Of a stretch of DNA of 64,000 bases, positions 50,756 to 60,683 are shown in pieces. The notes under the pieces were generated by a model. That model saw only the letters and a list, made by a program, of their open reading frames with translations, was not told where the DNA came from and did no database searches. The DNA comes from Chloroflexota bacterium (GTDB taxonomy: Bacteria > Chloroflexota > Anaerolineae > Anaerolineales > Villigracilaceae): the NCBI GenBank assembly GCA_016191845.1, contig JACPVF010000016.1:372001-436000 (forward strand), written 5' to 3'. How positions within the stretch are numbered: the first letter of the stretch is position 1; every line of letters starts with the position of its first letter. Position numbers and translations under genes: made by a program.

Positions 50756-51970
50756 GTGACAAGTTCCAGTGATGAGATGCGGACTCTGGATGGGGTCCGC
50801 ATCGTTGAATATGATCGCGCTGGTGGGATCAGTGAGATCGAGCGCATCTGGTGCGGACTGCAGGCGCAGTGTCCGCATGATTACTTCCTGTCATGGGGAT
50901 GGATTTCCACCTGGCTGGAGAGCCTCCCCAAAGATGTGGATGTGCGTCTGATCGTCGGCCTAGTACAAGACCAGCCTGTTTTGGCCTTCTTTGTTGGTTC
51001 TGCCCGCCGACGAAAATATGGCCTCCTGCCGACGCACTCGCTTGCGTTGAACACCACGGGCAATCGTTACTTCGATTTGTTGTACATCGAATATAACTCA
51101 GTCCTGGCTCTGCCTTCGCTGAAATTTTCGTTGGCGGATCTTTTACATTGGCTGGGAAACAAGCGTTGGCATGAATTTTCGCTCCCGGGACTCTCGTCGG
51201 AGTTCGTTCAGCAGATGGGGTTGCTCGGTTCCGAATCGCCGACCTCGGTTGGGGTGTTGCTCGAAGAGGAGTCCAGTGCCTATTTCGTGGACCTGGCCAA
51301 GGTCCGCGAAGCGAAGATGGACTACCTCGGTTTGCTCAGCTCGAACAAACGAAGCCAGATTCGAAGGTCCATCAAGGAATATGAAAAGGAGGGCGAGGTT
51401 CATATTCAGGCGGCGGAGTCTGTTGCAGAGGCGCTCGAGATGTTGTCTGCCCTGGCGGAACTCCATCAGGAGGAATGGCAGAAACGCGGCAAGCCTGGGG
51501 TGTTCTCCAACCCGTATCTGATGGACTTCCACAGGAAATTGATTGTGTCCCGTTTTGAGGCGGGCGAGATTCAGATCTTGCGCGTCTTTACTCCGCAGGC
51601 CACCATTGGTTATTTGTATAACTTTGTGTATGGCGATAAGGTTCTGTTTTATCAATCAGGCCTGAAATATCGCCCGGGTAATCTGTACCGTCCTGGGTTG
51701 GTATCGCATTATTTTTCCATTATGCAGAACGCCCGTACCGATATGCGTGTGTACGATTTCATGGCGGGTGAGGCAGGCTATAAGTCAAGCCTGGCCACCG
51801 ACTCGGTTCCCATGTATTGGGTGCGGTTGGTGAACGGTCGACTGCGGTTCTCCATGGAGCGGACAGTCTTGAGTCTGAAGGAGCGCCTGAAGGAAATGCC
51901 CTCGGTAGCCGACCGCCTTAAGCGGATGCGCGACCGCTTTTCCTCCGCCCCAAAAACGAATTCCGCATGA
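50756..51970 (+). CDS. FemAB/GNAT-like (CelD/BioF2-type) acyltransferase
   Basis: 404-aa cytoplasmic protein with two GNAT-like halves, as in CelD/BcsL and FemAB-type enzymes: HDYFLSWGWISTWLES near the N-terminus, SNKRSQIRRSIKEYEKEG in the middle, and YNFVYGDKVLFYQSG plus FMAGEAGYKSSLA near the end. It may acylate a sugar precursor of the exopolysaccharide. The GTG at 50756 is chosen because AGGTGG, overlapping the previous stop, lies 5 nt upstream; GTG 50747 and ATG 50777 are alternatives. Its stop overlaps the next gene by 4 nt. Confidence 0.85.
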   Translation: MTSSSDEMRTLDGVRIVEYDRAGGISEIERIWCGLQAQCPHDYFLSWGWISTWLESLPKDVDVRLIVGLVQDQPVLAFFVGSARRRKYGLLPTHSLALNTTGNRYFDLLYIEYNSVLALPSLKFSLADLLHWLGNKRWHEFSLPGLSSEFVQQMGLLGSESPTSVGVLLEEESSAYFVDLAKVREAKMDYLGLLSSNKRSQIRRSIKEYEKEGEVHIQAAESVAEALEMLSALAELHQEEWQKRGKPGVFSNPYLMDFHRKLIVSRFEAGEIQILRVFTPQATIGYLYNFVYGDKVLFYQSGLKYRPGNLYRPGLVSHYFSIMQNARTDMRVYDFMAGEAGYKSSLATDSVPMYWVRLVNGRLRFSMERTVLSLKERLKEMPSVADRLKRMRDRFSSAPKTNSA

Positions 51971-53034
51971 AGGTTCGAGTCTTCGCCCTGACCTGGCTCC
52001 TGTTGCTGGTTTCAGCCTGTGCGCCGACGGCATCTGAGGCGCCTGTCATTGCGCCCTCGCCGACGGTGACAGCCATCCCCATCCCGCTGACCGAGATTCC
52101 TGCGGAACAGATTTTTTGTGCTCCGCCGTATGCGCAGGACTCGATCTGGAACACGCCCATCGATTGGCAGGTCGCGCGCATCCATCCGCAGAGTAACCAG
52201 ATGATGGCAGCTTTCTTCAAGCGCGACGACTGGATCGGTTCCGATGTGACGCAGTACGCGCCGAATATCTACTATGCGGATGCGAACACCCCGCTCGTGC
52301 CAGTCACGATGTGGCCCAGTCGCAGTTTCCGTGATGCGCTTTCGGATGCGGAGATCTTGTACGGCCAGCCTGGGGACGTGGTTTTTGTGCCACTGCCGTC
52401 TGAGGCGCAGCCCGCACCTGGTACGGATGGCGAACTGGTGATCGTCAATCGCGATACAGGCGAGGAATGGGGCCTGGCCAAGGCCAGCCGTGAAATCGAC
52501 GGGAGCTGGTCGGCGGGCAGTGTGTATCGTTATCATCTTAATAACTCTGGTGTGCCGCCCAAGGGATTTGCCCAACGCGGTGCAGGCATTGGATCACTGG
52601 CAGGTATTGTGCGTCCATGCGAGGTGAAGCAGGGTGAGGTCCGCCATGCTGTCACGATTGCATACGATTATCCCTGTGCGCCCGATGTGTGTGCCACCAA
52701 TGGCTGGCCTGCCGTCATTCCGCCTTTTACCAAGACCGATGGAGAGGGTATTTCGCAATATGACATCCCTGAAGGCGCACGGTTGGTGATCCGCCCCGAG
52801 ATCTCTGCAAGCGAAATCGAACAGGTTTGCAAGGGAATGCGCGGATGTGTGGTATGGGTCAAGGCCATGCAGGTTTACGGCGGATTCATCGTGGACAATA
52901 GCGGCCACCCCAAGACTTATGGTGAAGGCAACCTGACCGCTCGCTGGGACTCCTCGCTCTGGTCGGATGATATGCTGCGAAACATTCCGCCTGACTGGTA
53001 TGCCGTGTTGGATTGGAATTTTCCCGCGAATTAG
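51967..53034 (+). CDS. exopolysaccharide-locus lipoprotein of unknown function
   Basis: 355-aa predicted lipoprotein: lipobox VSAC with Cys18, a Pro/Thr-rich linker to about 45, then a large globular domain. Conserved-looking stretches are FAQRGAGIGSLAGIVRPCE, VRHAVTIAYDYPC and CVVWVKAMQVYGGFIVDNSG, the last resembling a C-terminal region of secreted polysaccharide-related proteins. A SIWNTPID segment (about 59-66) opens the domain. No enzyme family assigned. ATGA overlap with the acyltransferase gene shows it belongs to the operon. Confidence 0.78.
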   Translation: MKVRVFALTWLLLLVSACAPTASEAPVIAPSPTVTAIPIPLTEIPAEQIFCAPPYAQDSIWNTPIDWQVARIHPQSNQMMAAFFKRDDWIGSDVTQYAPNIYYADANTPLVPVTMWPSRSFRDALSDAEILYGQPGDVVFVPLPSEAQPAPGTDGELVIVNRDTGEEWGLAKASREIDGSWSAGSVYRYHLNNSGVPPKGFAQRGAGIGSLAGIVRPCEVKQGEVRHAVTIAYDYPCAPDVCATNGWPAVIPPFTKTDGEGISQYDIPEGARLVIRPEISASEIEQVCKGMRGCVVWVKAMQVYGGFIVDNSGHPKTYGEGNLTARWDSSLWSDDMLRNIPPDWYAVLDWNFPAN

Positions 53035-53107
53035 TGGGTTTGGTTGTACAATTGATTTGCTTATCGTAACCACGAAGCGCGTTTGTTTTATCAGAGGAAG
53101 AGAGAGC

Positions 53108-54553
53108 ATGACACTTCGTAAAGATTATCCTTATATTCTGCTTGCCGTAGCGCTGACTGCGTTGGCCGCGACGGCGGTGGCCGACCCGGGCGAGTCGATC
53201 GGCACGTATGCCCTGTTGGGCTTGATGGGTGTAGCGGTGGTGATGGCAATTATCATCAACCCGAGCCTGGGCGCCTACGTGCTGATCGGGGCGGTTTTTT
53301 CTAATGTCTCCCGCCAATTATCGGATCAGGGCCTGCCGGGCGTGATCAAGCCGCTGGTAGTAGTGGTTTTTGTCGCGATTCTGGTCAGGAATATCTATGT
53401 CGGTGGGATTCCGCTCAATCGTCCGCGCACCTCGCGGATCGAGCTTTTCTTGATTGCCTACTTGTTCGTTGTAGCGGCATCTTTCCTGGTTGCCTCTGAT
53501 CGCGACCTGGCCCTTGAGCGCGTCATCGACTTGGGCAAAGATATCGTCATTATTTACTGTATCATCTTTTCTCTGCGCAATCTGAAGGATTGGGATACGG
53601 CCATCTATCTGATTGTGCTGGTCACGGTCGCTTTGAGCCTGTTGGGACTCTTTCAGGTGGCGACGGGCAACTACTCGCAGACCTTCTTCGGCTTTGCCCG
53701 CATCGGCTCGGAGAACCGCCTGGGCGGCCCCATCAACGAGCCGAACATGTGGGGACAGGTGCTGGTGGGTGTCATTCCATTTGCGATCTTTGGATTCATG
53801 CGTGAGACATCCCCCCGCAAGTGGATCTATGCAGTCAGCCTGGTGATTCTGCTGGCAGAATTGCTGAACACATACAGTCGTGGTGCATACCTCGCTTTGA
53901 TGTTCGGACTCGTATTGATTGCCTTCTTCTTCACGCGTTTCAATCCAGTGCTGATCTTTTCGGGGGTGGCGGCTCTCGTATTGTTGCTGCCCATCCTGCC
54001 GCCGCAATATCTGGCGCGCCTCGAGACGATCTCCTTCCTGGCGCCCAACACCCAGAACGGCGTGTATCAGGAATCCTCCTTCCGTGGACGGGCCAGCGAG
54101 ATGCAGACAGGCCTGCTCATGTTCGCATCCCACCCAATTTTGGGCGTTGGAGCCGCCAATTACCCGGTCAATTATCAGAAGTACACACAACTGATCGGCC
54201 TGGAGGTCCGCTCGGAGGACCGCGAGGCCCACTCCCTATACGTGGAAACGCTGGCCGAGACGGGCATCCTTGGATTTGCGGCCTTCCTCGGGATACTGAT
54301 CTCCATTTTCCAGGCGCTGGCTCGCATCAAGCTGGATGTGATGAACTCGGTGGCGCACCAGAAATGGATTTCGCATATTTCCGCCTTGCAGGTATCCTTC
54401 CTGAGCTATCTGTTCGCGGCCATCTTCCTGCATGGTGCATATATCCGCTTCTTCTGGATGTTCCTGGCCCTGGCGATGACCCTGATCACCCTGCTGTACG
54501 AAGATTTGAACGATCCCTATAAAACTACGACCACGAACCGGGTGACCATTTGA
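53108..54553 (+). CDS. O-antigen ligase / polymerase family membrane protein
   Basis: 481-aa polytopic membrane protein with about eleven helices and the Wzy_C/O-antigen-ligase signature. GPINEPNMWGQVLVG is typical of family members, and the large extracytoplasmic loop after about residue 300 contains FRGRASEMQTGLLMFASHP and EAHSLYVETLAETG. It polymerises or ligates lipid-linked repeat units outside the membrane. Start ATG 53108 with AGAGGAAGAGAG upstream; TACAAT at 53047 may be a -10. Coupled to the flippase gene by a TTGA overlap. Confidence 0.92.
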   Translation: MTLRKDYPYILLAVALTALAATAVADPGESIGTYALLGLMGVAVVMAIIINPSLGAYVLIGAVFSNVSRQLSDQGLPGVIKPLVVVVFVAILVRNIYVGGIPLNRPRTSRIELFLIAYLFVVAASFLVASDRDLALERVIDLGKDIVIIYCIIFSLRNLKDWDTAIYLIVLVTVALSLLGLFQVATGNYSQTFFGFARIGSENRLGGPINEPNMWGQVLVGVIPFAIFGFMRETSPRKWIYAVSLVILLAELLNTYSRGAYLALMFGLVLIAFFFTRFNPVLIFSGVAALVLLLPILPPQYLARLETISFLAPNTQNGVYQESSFRGRASEMQTGLLMFASHPILGVGAANYPVNYQKYTQLIGLEVRSEDREAHSLYVETLAETGILGFAAFLGILISIFQALARIKLDVMNSVAHQKWISHISALQVSFLSYLFAAIFLHGAYIRFFWMFLALAMTLITLLYEDLNDPYKTTTTNRVTI

Positions 54554-56025
54554 GCGAGATCCAATCCAACCCAGCCGCGGAAGGCGAGGGTCTGACCCGC
54601 AAAGCCGGCCGCGGCATTTTTTGGAATTTCCTGACCTATGGCTTGGGCAAGGGTGGGGTGTTGATCACCACCTCCATCCTGGCCCGCCTATTGGATCGCG
54701 GCGACTTTGGTCTGGTATCCATTGCCGTCATTGCCATCAACTACCTGTCGGTGTTGAAGGACCTGGGGCTGGGCGTGGCTCTCGTCCAGCGCAGGGATGA
54801 TGTGGAAGAGGGAGCCAACACTGTCTTCACCATCAACCTCCTGCTTGGCGTGACCTTGAGCACGGCGGCCTTCTTTTTGGCTCCGTGGATGGCGAATTAC
54901 TTCAACGAGCCGATGGTGACCTCTGTCCTGCGCTGGCTGGGACTGTCTTTTGTCATCAATGCCCTGGGAGCGGTGCACAGTGTTTTGCTGGTGCGCGAAC
55001 TGGATTACCGCCGTAAGATCGTCCCCGACCTTGGCAATACCGTTGTCAAGGGCGTCGCCTCCATCGGATTGGCCTTTGCGGGGTACGGGGTCTGGGCGCT
55101 GGTCTTTGGTCAGTTATTGGGCTCACTGGCATCCGTCATTCTTCTGTGGATCGTGCTGCCATGGCGACCACGGCTTTCGATCAACCGTGGTATCGCAGGT
55201 TCGCTCGTCCGCTTTGGAGCTTCCATCATTCTCGGTGATGCGTTGAGCGCCTTGATCGACAACACTGCCTCGACCATTGTCGGGCGCGTGTTTGGCGCGG
55301 ACAAATTGAGCATTTATACGCTGGCTTACCGTCTGCCCGAGGTGACCTTGATCGGCAACCTGTGGGTGATGAGCGGCGTGACTTATCCCGCTTTTTCTTC
55401 GATCCAGCATAAGCCCGAGGAGATGCGGCGTGGCTCGTTGTTGGCGATTCGTGTTGTCCAACTGTTGGCAGCACCTATTTCGGTGGGATTATTGCTTGCG
55501 GCGGACCCCATCGTGCGGGTGGTTTTTGGTGAGAAGTGGGTGGATGTCATCCCGCTTCTGCGTGTGCTGGCGATTTACGCCTGGGTGTATTCCATTGGCT
55601 ACCACGTCGGCGATATCTACAAGGCTATCGGCCGCCCCTACATCCTGTTGATCCTCGACGTGTTGACCCTGGTTGTGCTGGTGCCGTCCATGTTGTTTGG
55701 TTCCAAGATCGGGCTGACGGGTGTCGTCCTGGCCTTGTTATTCACCACGATTGTCGAGCGCATCGTCGGCCTGACCATCGCTTCGCGTTTCGTGAAGATC
55801 ACCTTCCTGGAGATCCTGGGTGAGCTCAAACCTGCCTTGTTGGGCGTGGCCGCGATGGCGCCTGTCGTGCTGGCTGCCCTGTACCTTACCCGTGACCTCA
55901 ACGTATTCCTGCAATTAGCCTTGGTCATCTCCGCGGGTGGATTGGCCTATGTGGCCGTGTTGTGGCAGGTGGAGCGCGAGAACCTGATGCGCGTCGTGAC
56001 GATGTTTACTTCGCGAAATAAATAA
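54550..56025 (+). CDS. Wzx-like polysaccharide flippase (MOP superfamily)
   Basis: 491-aa membrane protein with about 12-14 helices, predicted to flip lipid-linked repeat units across the membrane. Family features: AGRGIFWNFLTYGLGKGGVL near the N-terminus, LARLLDRGDFGLVSIA, and a long middle region with VRFGASIILGDALSALIDN. The start is TTG at 54550, overlapping the stop of the ligase gene (TTGA), which suggests translational re-initiation. Directly followed by GT4 genes. Confidence 0.92.
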   Translation: MSEIQSNPAAEGEGLTRKAGRGIFWNFLTYGLGKGGVLITTSILARLLDRGDFGLVSIAVIAINYLSVLKDLGLGVALVQRRDDVEEGANTVFTINLLLGVTLSTAAFFLAPWMANYFNEPMVTSVLRWLGLSFVINALGAVHSVLLVRELDYRRKIVPDLGNTVVKGVASIGLAFAGYGVWALVFGQLLGSLASVILLWIVLPWRPRLSINRGIAGSLVRFGASIILGDALSALIDNTASTIVGRVFGADKLSIYTLAYRLPEVTLIGNLWVMSGVTYPAFSSIQHKPEEMRRGSLLAIRVVQLLAAPISVGLLLAADPIVRVVFGEKWVDVIPLLRVLAIYAWVYSIGYHVGDIYKAIGRPYILLILDVLTLVVLVPSMLFGSKIGLTGVVLALLFTTIVERIVGLTIASRFVKITFLEILGELKPALLGVAAMAPVVLAALYLTRDLNVFLQLALVISAGGLAYVAVLWQVERENLMRVVTMFTSRNK

Positions 56026-56030
56026 CATCC

Positions 56031-57194
56031 ATGAGTATGGCGAAACCCTCCAATATCGTTTATATGATCGACGGTCTGGGGCTGGGCGGCGCGGAACGGT
56101 TGATGATTCCGCTGCTGGCCAACCTGGACCGTGAGGCTTTCTCGCCGCGTGTGTGTGTCTTCCAGGTCCGCAATGGCAACCCAATTGCCGAAGATCTCAA
56201 GGCCCTTGGCGTGCCCGTGGACCTGCTGCCCATTCCATATCTGCGCGATCTCTCGGCCCTGCCGCGCCTGTGGCGGTACCTGCGCGATACCCGGGCGGAC
56301 CTGGTACATACCCAGTTGGAGTTTGCCAACATCCTCGGCAACCTGGCCGCCAAGGGAGCACGCCTGCCCAGCGTTTGTACCGTTCATACCATTCCTTCGC
56401 AGGAAGACATGAAGACCAAGACCCGCCTGCACCAGGATGTGGAATTTTTCTGCCTGCGGAATTTCTGCGACACGGTCATCTCGGTCTCTGAGGAAGCAGA
56501 CCGTTTTCATAAGGACGTTGGACGCCTTTCGCCCCGCAAAACAACCACCATCTACAACGGCATCGACCTGGCACGCTTCACTGCCGAATCCCAGCGTGCG
56601 GACCCTCAAGCGGTCCGCCGCGAATTTGACATTCCCGCCGCCGCGCCGTTGTTTATCACGGTAGCGGTTCTGCGCGAGTTGAAGGGCATCCAGTTCATGA
56701 TCCAGGCCATGCCTGCCATCCTGGCCCAGCAACCCGAGGCGCGTTACCTCATTGTTGGTGACGGCGACCATCGTGCCCAATTGATCGAGGAGGTTCGCAG
56801 ACAGGGTGTGGAGGGCCGCGTGATCTTTGCGGGCGCGCGCAAGGATATTCCTGCGCTGATGTCCGCCGCGGATGTGTTCGTCCTGCCCACGCTGACGGAG
56901 GCCCTGCCGACCGTCCTGGCGGAGGCCATGGCGGTGCGCCTGCCCATCGTGGCCAGCCGCGTGGGTGGTGTTCCTGAGATGGTCACGGATGGGGTGAATG
57001 GTCGGCTGCTGGAGCCAGGCGATCCCCGTCAGTTGGCGGAAACCTGCCTCGAATTGCTGGCCAAGCCCGAAGTCCGCGCGGAAATGGGCGGGCGGGGCCG
57101 CTCCATCGTCGAGCAGAAATTCGATGTCCGCGTCCAGGCGGAGCACTTGCACGCGCTGTATCAACGTTTGATGGGATCCTATGGAAAACGATAA
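56031..57194 (+). CDS. GT4-family glycosyltransferase
   Basis: 387-aa retaining GT-B glycosyltransferase. The N-terminal domain has MIDGLGLGGAERLMIPLLA at about 12-30, and the C-terminal domain has VAVLRELKGIQFMIQAM. The nucleotide-sugar E-x7-E motif lies in LPTLTEALPTVLAEAMAV. Probably adds one sugar of the exopolysaccharide repeat unit in the cytoplasm. Its 3' end overlaps the next gene by 14 nt. Donor sugar unknown. Confidence 0.93.
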   Translation: MSMAKPSNIVYMIDGLGLGGAERLMIPLLANLDREAFSPRVCVFQVRNGNPIAEDLKALGVPVDLLPIPYLRDLSALPRLWRYLRDTRADLVHTQLEFANILGNLAAKGARLPSVCTVHTIPSQEDMKTKTRLHQDVEFFCLRNFCDTVISVSEEADRFHKDVGRLSPRKTTTIYNGIDLARFTAESQRADPQAVRREFDIPAAAPLFITVAVLRELKGIQFMIQAMPAILAQQPEARYLIVGDGDHRAQLIEEVRRQGVEGRVIFAGARKDIPALMSAADVFVLPTLTEALPTVLAEAMAVRLPIVASRVGGVPEMVTDGVNGRLLEPGDPRQLAETCLELLAKPEVRAEMGGRGRSIVEQKFDVRVQAEHLHALYQRLMGSYGKR

Positions 57195-58416
57195 ACTCCA
57201 AATCTGCGTGATCGAGTCGGCCAACGGCGGCGGCCTGATCCATTTTGCCTATCAGTTGTGCACGGCGCTGGCAAATGAAGGCGCCGATGTGACCTTGATC
57301 GTCGGAACGGAGTACGAACTGGATTCCCTGCCGCACAACTTCAAGGTTTTGAAGATACTGCGGCTATGGAAGAGTTTCGAGAGCCGCAGCGAGGAGGACC
57401 TCTCCAATCGCCTCCGCTTGATGCAGAAGAAAGTGTATTGGATGGGGCGCCGTGTGGTGCGAGGTGTGCGCTTTGTGGCGACCTGGATTAACCTGGTGCG
57501 CTACCTGGTACGGACGCGTCCGCATCTCATCCAGTTCTCGCGCTTCGACCACGCCGTGGAGGCCTTCTTCATCACGTACCTCAAGGCGCGCGGGTTCACG
57601 CTCAGCCAGGTGTGTCACGAATTCGAGTCACGCGAGAACGGACACGTCATCCAGAACCTGCTGGCCAGCCTGTATATGCGCGCCTATCGTTCCTTCTCGG
57701 CCATCTTCCTGCTGGCACACGAGAGCCAGGGACGCTTCTTGAGCCTGTTCCCGTCGCTCGACCCTGCGGTCACACACGTTGTGCCGCACGGGAATTCGGA
57801 CTGGATGCTGGGCGTTCAATCCCCGCCTGAGAAGGTCCAGTTGCGAAACCGTTATGGTCTCAATGATCAGGACAAGGTCGTGTTGTTCTTTGGCTTGCTG
57901 GCCCCCAGCAAGGGACTCGAGGATCTGGTGGACGCCTTTGCCCTGGCACTGTCTTCGTGCGATGCAAAGCTGGTCATTGCCGGGTACCCGACCAAGCAAC
58001 TGAATCTACTCAAGATCCACGAGCGAATCGCGGAATTAGGCCTGGGCAACAAGGTCATCCTCGACCTGCGCTACATTCCCGTGGACGAGGTCGGCTCGTT
58101 GATGGACCTGGCGACCGTGGTGGTGTATCCCTACCTCTCCAGCACCCAGAGCGGATCGCTGCAGGTGGCATACACCTTCAGCAAACCCGTCATTGCCACG
58201 GAAGTCGGCGGGCTGCCCGAGGTGGTGGAAGACGGCAAGAGCGGATTTCTGGTGCCGTCGCATTCGCCGTCCCTGTTGGCGGAGAAGATCGTCATGCTGG
58301 TCAACGACCCCGAGCGGGCACGGACGATGGGCCAGTATGCCCGTCAACTGGCCAGCACGCGCTTTGCGTGGGATACCGTCGCCAAACAGATGATGGACGT
58401 GTATCGCGATCTATAA
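57181..58416 (+). CDS. GT4-family glycosyltransferase
   Basis: 411-aa GT-B enzyme. N-terminal SANGGGLIHFAYQLCTALA at about 13-31; the C-terminal donor domain has LFFGLLAPSKGLEDLVDAF and PYLSSTQSGSLQVAYTFSKPV where typical GT4 enzymes have an E-x7-E. The first Glu of that motif is replaced (SSTQSGSLQVA), so the donor site is somewhat atypical. Last plus-strand gene before the terminator at 58425. Confidence 0.9.
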   Translation: MENDKLQICVIESANGGGLIHFAYQLCTALANEGADVTLIVGTEYELDSLPHNFKVLKILRLWKSFESRSEEDLSNRLRLMQKKVYWMGRRVVRGVRFVATWINLVRYLVRTRPHLIQFSRFDHAVEAFFITYLKARGFTLSQVCHEFESRENGHVIQNLLASLYMRAYRSFSAIFLLAHESQGRFLSLFPSLDPAVTHVVPHGNSDWMLGVQSPPEKVQLRNRYGLNDQDKVVLFFGLLAPSKGLEDLVDAFALALSSCDAKLVIAGYPTKQLNLLKIHERIAELGLGNKVILDLRYIPVDEVGSLMDLATVVVYPYLSSTQSGSLQVAYTFSKPVIATEVGGLPEVVEDGKSGFLVPSHSPSLLAEKIVMLVNDPERARTMGQYARQLASTRFAWDTVAKQMMDVYRDL

Positions 58417-58424
58417 ACCTGAAC

Positions 58425-58456
58425 AAAAATCCCGCCGACAATCGGCGGGATTTTTT
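58425..58456 (+). terminator. bidirectional terminator inside the exopolysaccharide locus
   Basis: AAAAATCCCGCCGA / TCGGCGGGATTTTTT with A and T runs on both sides; separates convergent genes ending at 58416 and 58469. Confidence 0.94.
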
Positions 58457-58468
58457 ATTTTGGTGTGA

Positions 58469-59509
58469 TCAACGTCTCAGGCGATTGATCGGGGTAATCA
58501 ACGCGCAGAATTCAGGCATGGTGTGTGCGTGCGAGATGAAACTCCTGCGGATGGCATAAGGTGATTGACGTACCTCTCGCAGGCTGGTGGGTCCGTTGAG
58601 CAGGGTGTAGGCGGTGATGCAGCCCGCTTCTTTCGTGATCTGGATCACGGTCTCGTTGAAGTCGGTGCTCATGCCGTTGGGATAAGCAAAGCTGGTGACG
58701 GGCTTCCCCAATTCGGCGGAGATCTTCGCGATCGAGCCTTCGATCTCGGTCCGCGCCCGCTCGGGCGGGATGCGGGTGAGGATGGGGTGGTTGACGGTGT
58801 GACCGCCGAACTCGATGCCGTTGGCGCTTATCTCGCGGACCTGGTCCCAGCTCATCATCAGGGATTTGAAGAAACCCTGCGGCACGGCCACTCCCAGCGC
58901 CTCGGGCAGCCCTCGCACCCAGGTCTGTTTCTCGTCCTCGGTCAACCGCTTGAGGGACTCGATCCAGGCATGGGAGACGCGCTGCCTGCCTGCCTCCTCC
59001 TGCCAGGACTGCTCGGTCCCGTCGGGGAAGGTGATGCGGTCCCGCTGGGTGTGGGAGAAGCAATAGGCGGTCAGGTCCCAGAAGAAGGGCGTGTCCGCTT
59101 CGATGTGCCCCGCGGTGAGAAAGATGACCGCCGAGAACCCGTACTTGCGCAGGATGGGATAGGCGTTGACGTAGTTGTCGAGGTAGCCGTCGTCGAAGGT
59201 GATCAGTGCAGCGTGGGGCGGGAGCGGTTTTCCTTCCAGCAGCCAGGCGTGCACATCCTGCACGGAGACCACGTTGTACCAGCGCGAGAGGTATTGCATC
59301 TGGCGGTCGAAGTCGGCCGCCGACGCGCTGACGTTGGGTTGGAAGGTATCCGCGTCCAGGTCGGCGATGCGGTGATAGTTGAGCACCGTCAAGGACTTTG
59401 CCCACAGCGGGCGCCCCAGTCGAATCAGCCCCGAGTTGAATCCGAAATTGAGCAATCCCCTGACCAGGTTGGAGCGCTTGAACCGTTTGGGTGGCGACGA
59501 CAAATACAT
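58469..59509 (-). CDS. polysaccharide deacetylase (CE4)
   Basis: 346-aa carbohydrate esterase family 4 (NodB-like) enzyme, predicted to remove acetyl groups from N-acetylated polysaccharide. The catalytic metal motif LITFDDGYLDNYV is at about 103-115; the His site is FGGHTVNHPILTRI (about 234-247). FAYPNGMSTDFN and a late SPYAIRRSF follow. No clear signal peptide. AAGGATATTTC precedes the ATG. It is co-directional with the GT4 gene upstream (12-nt gap). Confidence 0.93.
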   Translation of the reverse strand: MYLSSPPKRFKRSNLVRGLLNFGFNSGLIRLGRPLWAKSLTVLNYHRIADLDADTFQPNVSASAADFDRQMQYLSRWYNVVSVQDVHAWLLEGKPLPPHAALITFDDGYLDNYVNAYPILRKYGFSAVIFLTAGHIEADTPFFWDLTAYCFSHTQRDRITFPDGTEQSWQEEAGRQRVSHAWIESLKRLTEDEKQTWVRGLPEALGVAVPQGFFKSLMMSWDQVREISANGIEFGGHTVNHPILTRIPPERARTEIEGSIAKISAELGKPVTSFAYPNGMSTDFNETVIQITKEAGCITAYTLLNGPTSLREVRQSPYAIRRSFISHAHTMPEFCALITPINRLRR

Positions 59510-59521
59510 GAAATATCCTTT

Positions 59522-60679
59522 TCAGCGCTTGCGGGATTGATGAAATAGAAATGCCTTGCGGTAGGCGTCCATGGTTTTTTGGAATTGCGCCTCCAGACTG
59601 AACTCGGTTTGAATGCGCCGGACGGCGTTGCGGGCCAGTTGACTGGCGAAGTCGGGATGGCCGAGCAATTCCATCAGCGCGGAGGCCAGGGCCATCGGGT
59701 TCTCGGCGGGGACCAGCAGCGCCTCCTGGCGGTCACGCACGAGCTCGGGCATCCCGCCCACGTTCGAGGCCACGATGGGGCGTCCCAGCGCGCCTGCCTC
59801 CAGCAGGGCAATGGGTGTGCCCTCGTAGCGGGACGGCATGGCGAACAGGTCGCTGGATTTGAGGATGGACAGCACCTGTTCGCGGTTTTGTTGTCCCGCC
59901 AGGGTGACCCGTTGCGACAGGCCCAGACTTTGGATCTGACCCTCCAATGCTGCGCGCGCCTCCCCGTCCCCGACCAGGAGCAGGTGCAGGTGAGGTGCGT
60001 CCGCTTCGAGCAATTTGACGGCGTCGATCAACACGTCATAGCCTTTGATGGGGACCAGCCTGCCGACCGCCGTGCACACGACCGCGTCCGCTGGGATGGA
60101 GAAGGTGCTGCGCAGCCAGTCCCTGTCACCCGAGATGTCCTCCGTGCGGATGGAGACGGCGTTGTAGATCAGCTCGATGTGGTCTTCAGGAAGCCCCGAG
60201 CGCAGCAAGGCTTGACGGTCCCGTTCGGAGACCGTGATGTACAGGTTCAAGGCATGATTGGTGGCCAGTTCGAGGGCGGTGTACATCCGCCCTTTGAGCG
60301 AGGCGCGGCCATGTTCGCTGGCATACCAACTGTTGATGGTCGAGACGAAGGCCACATCTGTGAAAAGAGCCGCAGCGCTGGCCCAAAACTTGGACTGGAT
60401 GTTTTGCGTGTCCAGCAGTTGATAACCCTCCGCACGGATCAGGCGCACCAGGTTTTGGAGGATGCGCAGGTCGGTCTTGCCCTGGCCGACGATGCGCTGG
60501 GGGATGCCCAGGCGTTCGGCTTCGCGGCTGATGGCGCTGCCAGCCAGGGCGGCCAGGGTCAGGCGGTCCGCTTCACCGCGTTGGAGGATCGAGAGGATGC
60601 GGGAGGTGGATCCGCCATACTTCATGGACAGGTCCACGACCAGCGTCTTGGGCGGGTTGGACATCGGGTCTGCGCTCAC
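59522..60679 (-). CDS. GT4-family glycosyltransferase
   Basis: 385-aa GT-B enzyme. N-terminal VVDLSMKYGGSTSRILSIL; the C-terminal donor domain has TAVGRLVPIKGYDVLIDAV, and the E-x7-E motif is MPSRYEGTPIALLEAGALG. It starts with GTG at 60679, which has GGAG 8 nt upstream; an in-frame ATG at 60664 is an alternative without such a site. It lies 4 nt after the GT2 gene in a minus-strand operon GT2-GT4-deacetylase. Confidence 0.93.
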   Translation of the reverse strand: MSADPMSNPPKTLVVDLSMKYGGSTSRILSILQRGEADRLTLAALAGSAISREAERLGIPQRIVGQGKTDLRILQNLVRLIRAEGYQLLDTQNIQSKFWASAAALFTDVAFVSTINSWYASEHGRASLKGRMYTALELATNHALNLYITVSERDRQALLRSGLPEDHIELIYNAVSIRTEDISGDRDWLRSTFSIPADAVVCTAVGRLVPIKGYDVLIDAVKLLEADAPHLHLLLVGDGEARAALEGQIQSLGLSQRVTLAGQQNREQVLSILKSSDLFAMPSRYEGTPIALLEAGALGRPIVASNVGGMPELVRDRQEALLVPAENPMALASALMELLGHPDFASQLARNAVRRIQTEFSLEAQFQKTMDAYRKAFLFHQSRKR

Positions 60680-60683
60680 GGTT

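Noticed and set aside
57181-57194. Possible frameshift or fusion between the two GT4 genes
   Set aside because: Each protein is full length with its own start and complete domains; the 14-nt overlap is ordinary translational coupling.
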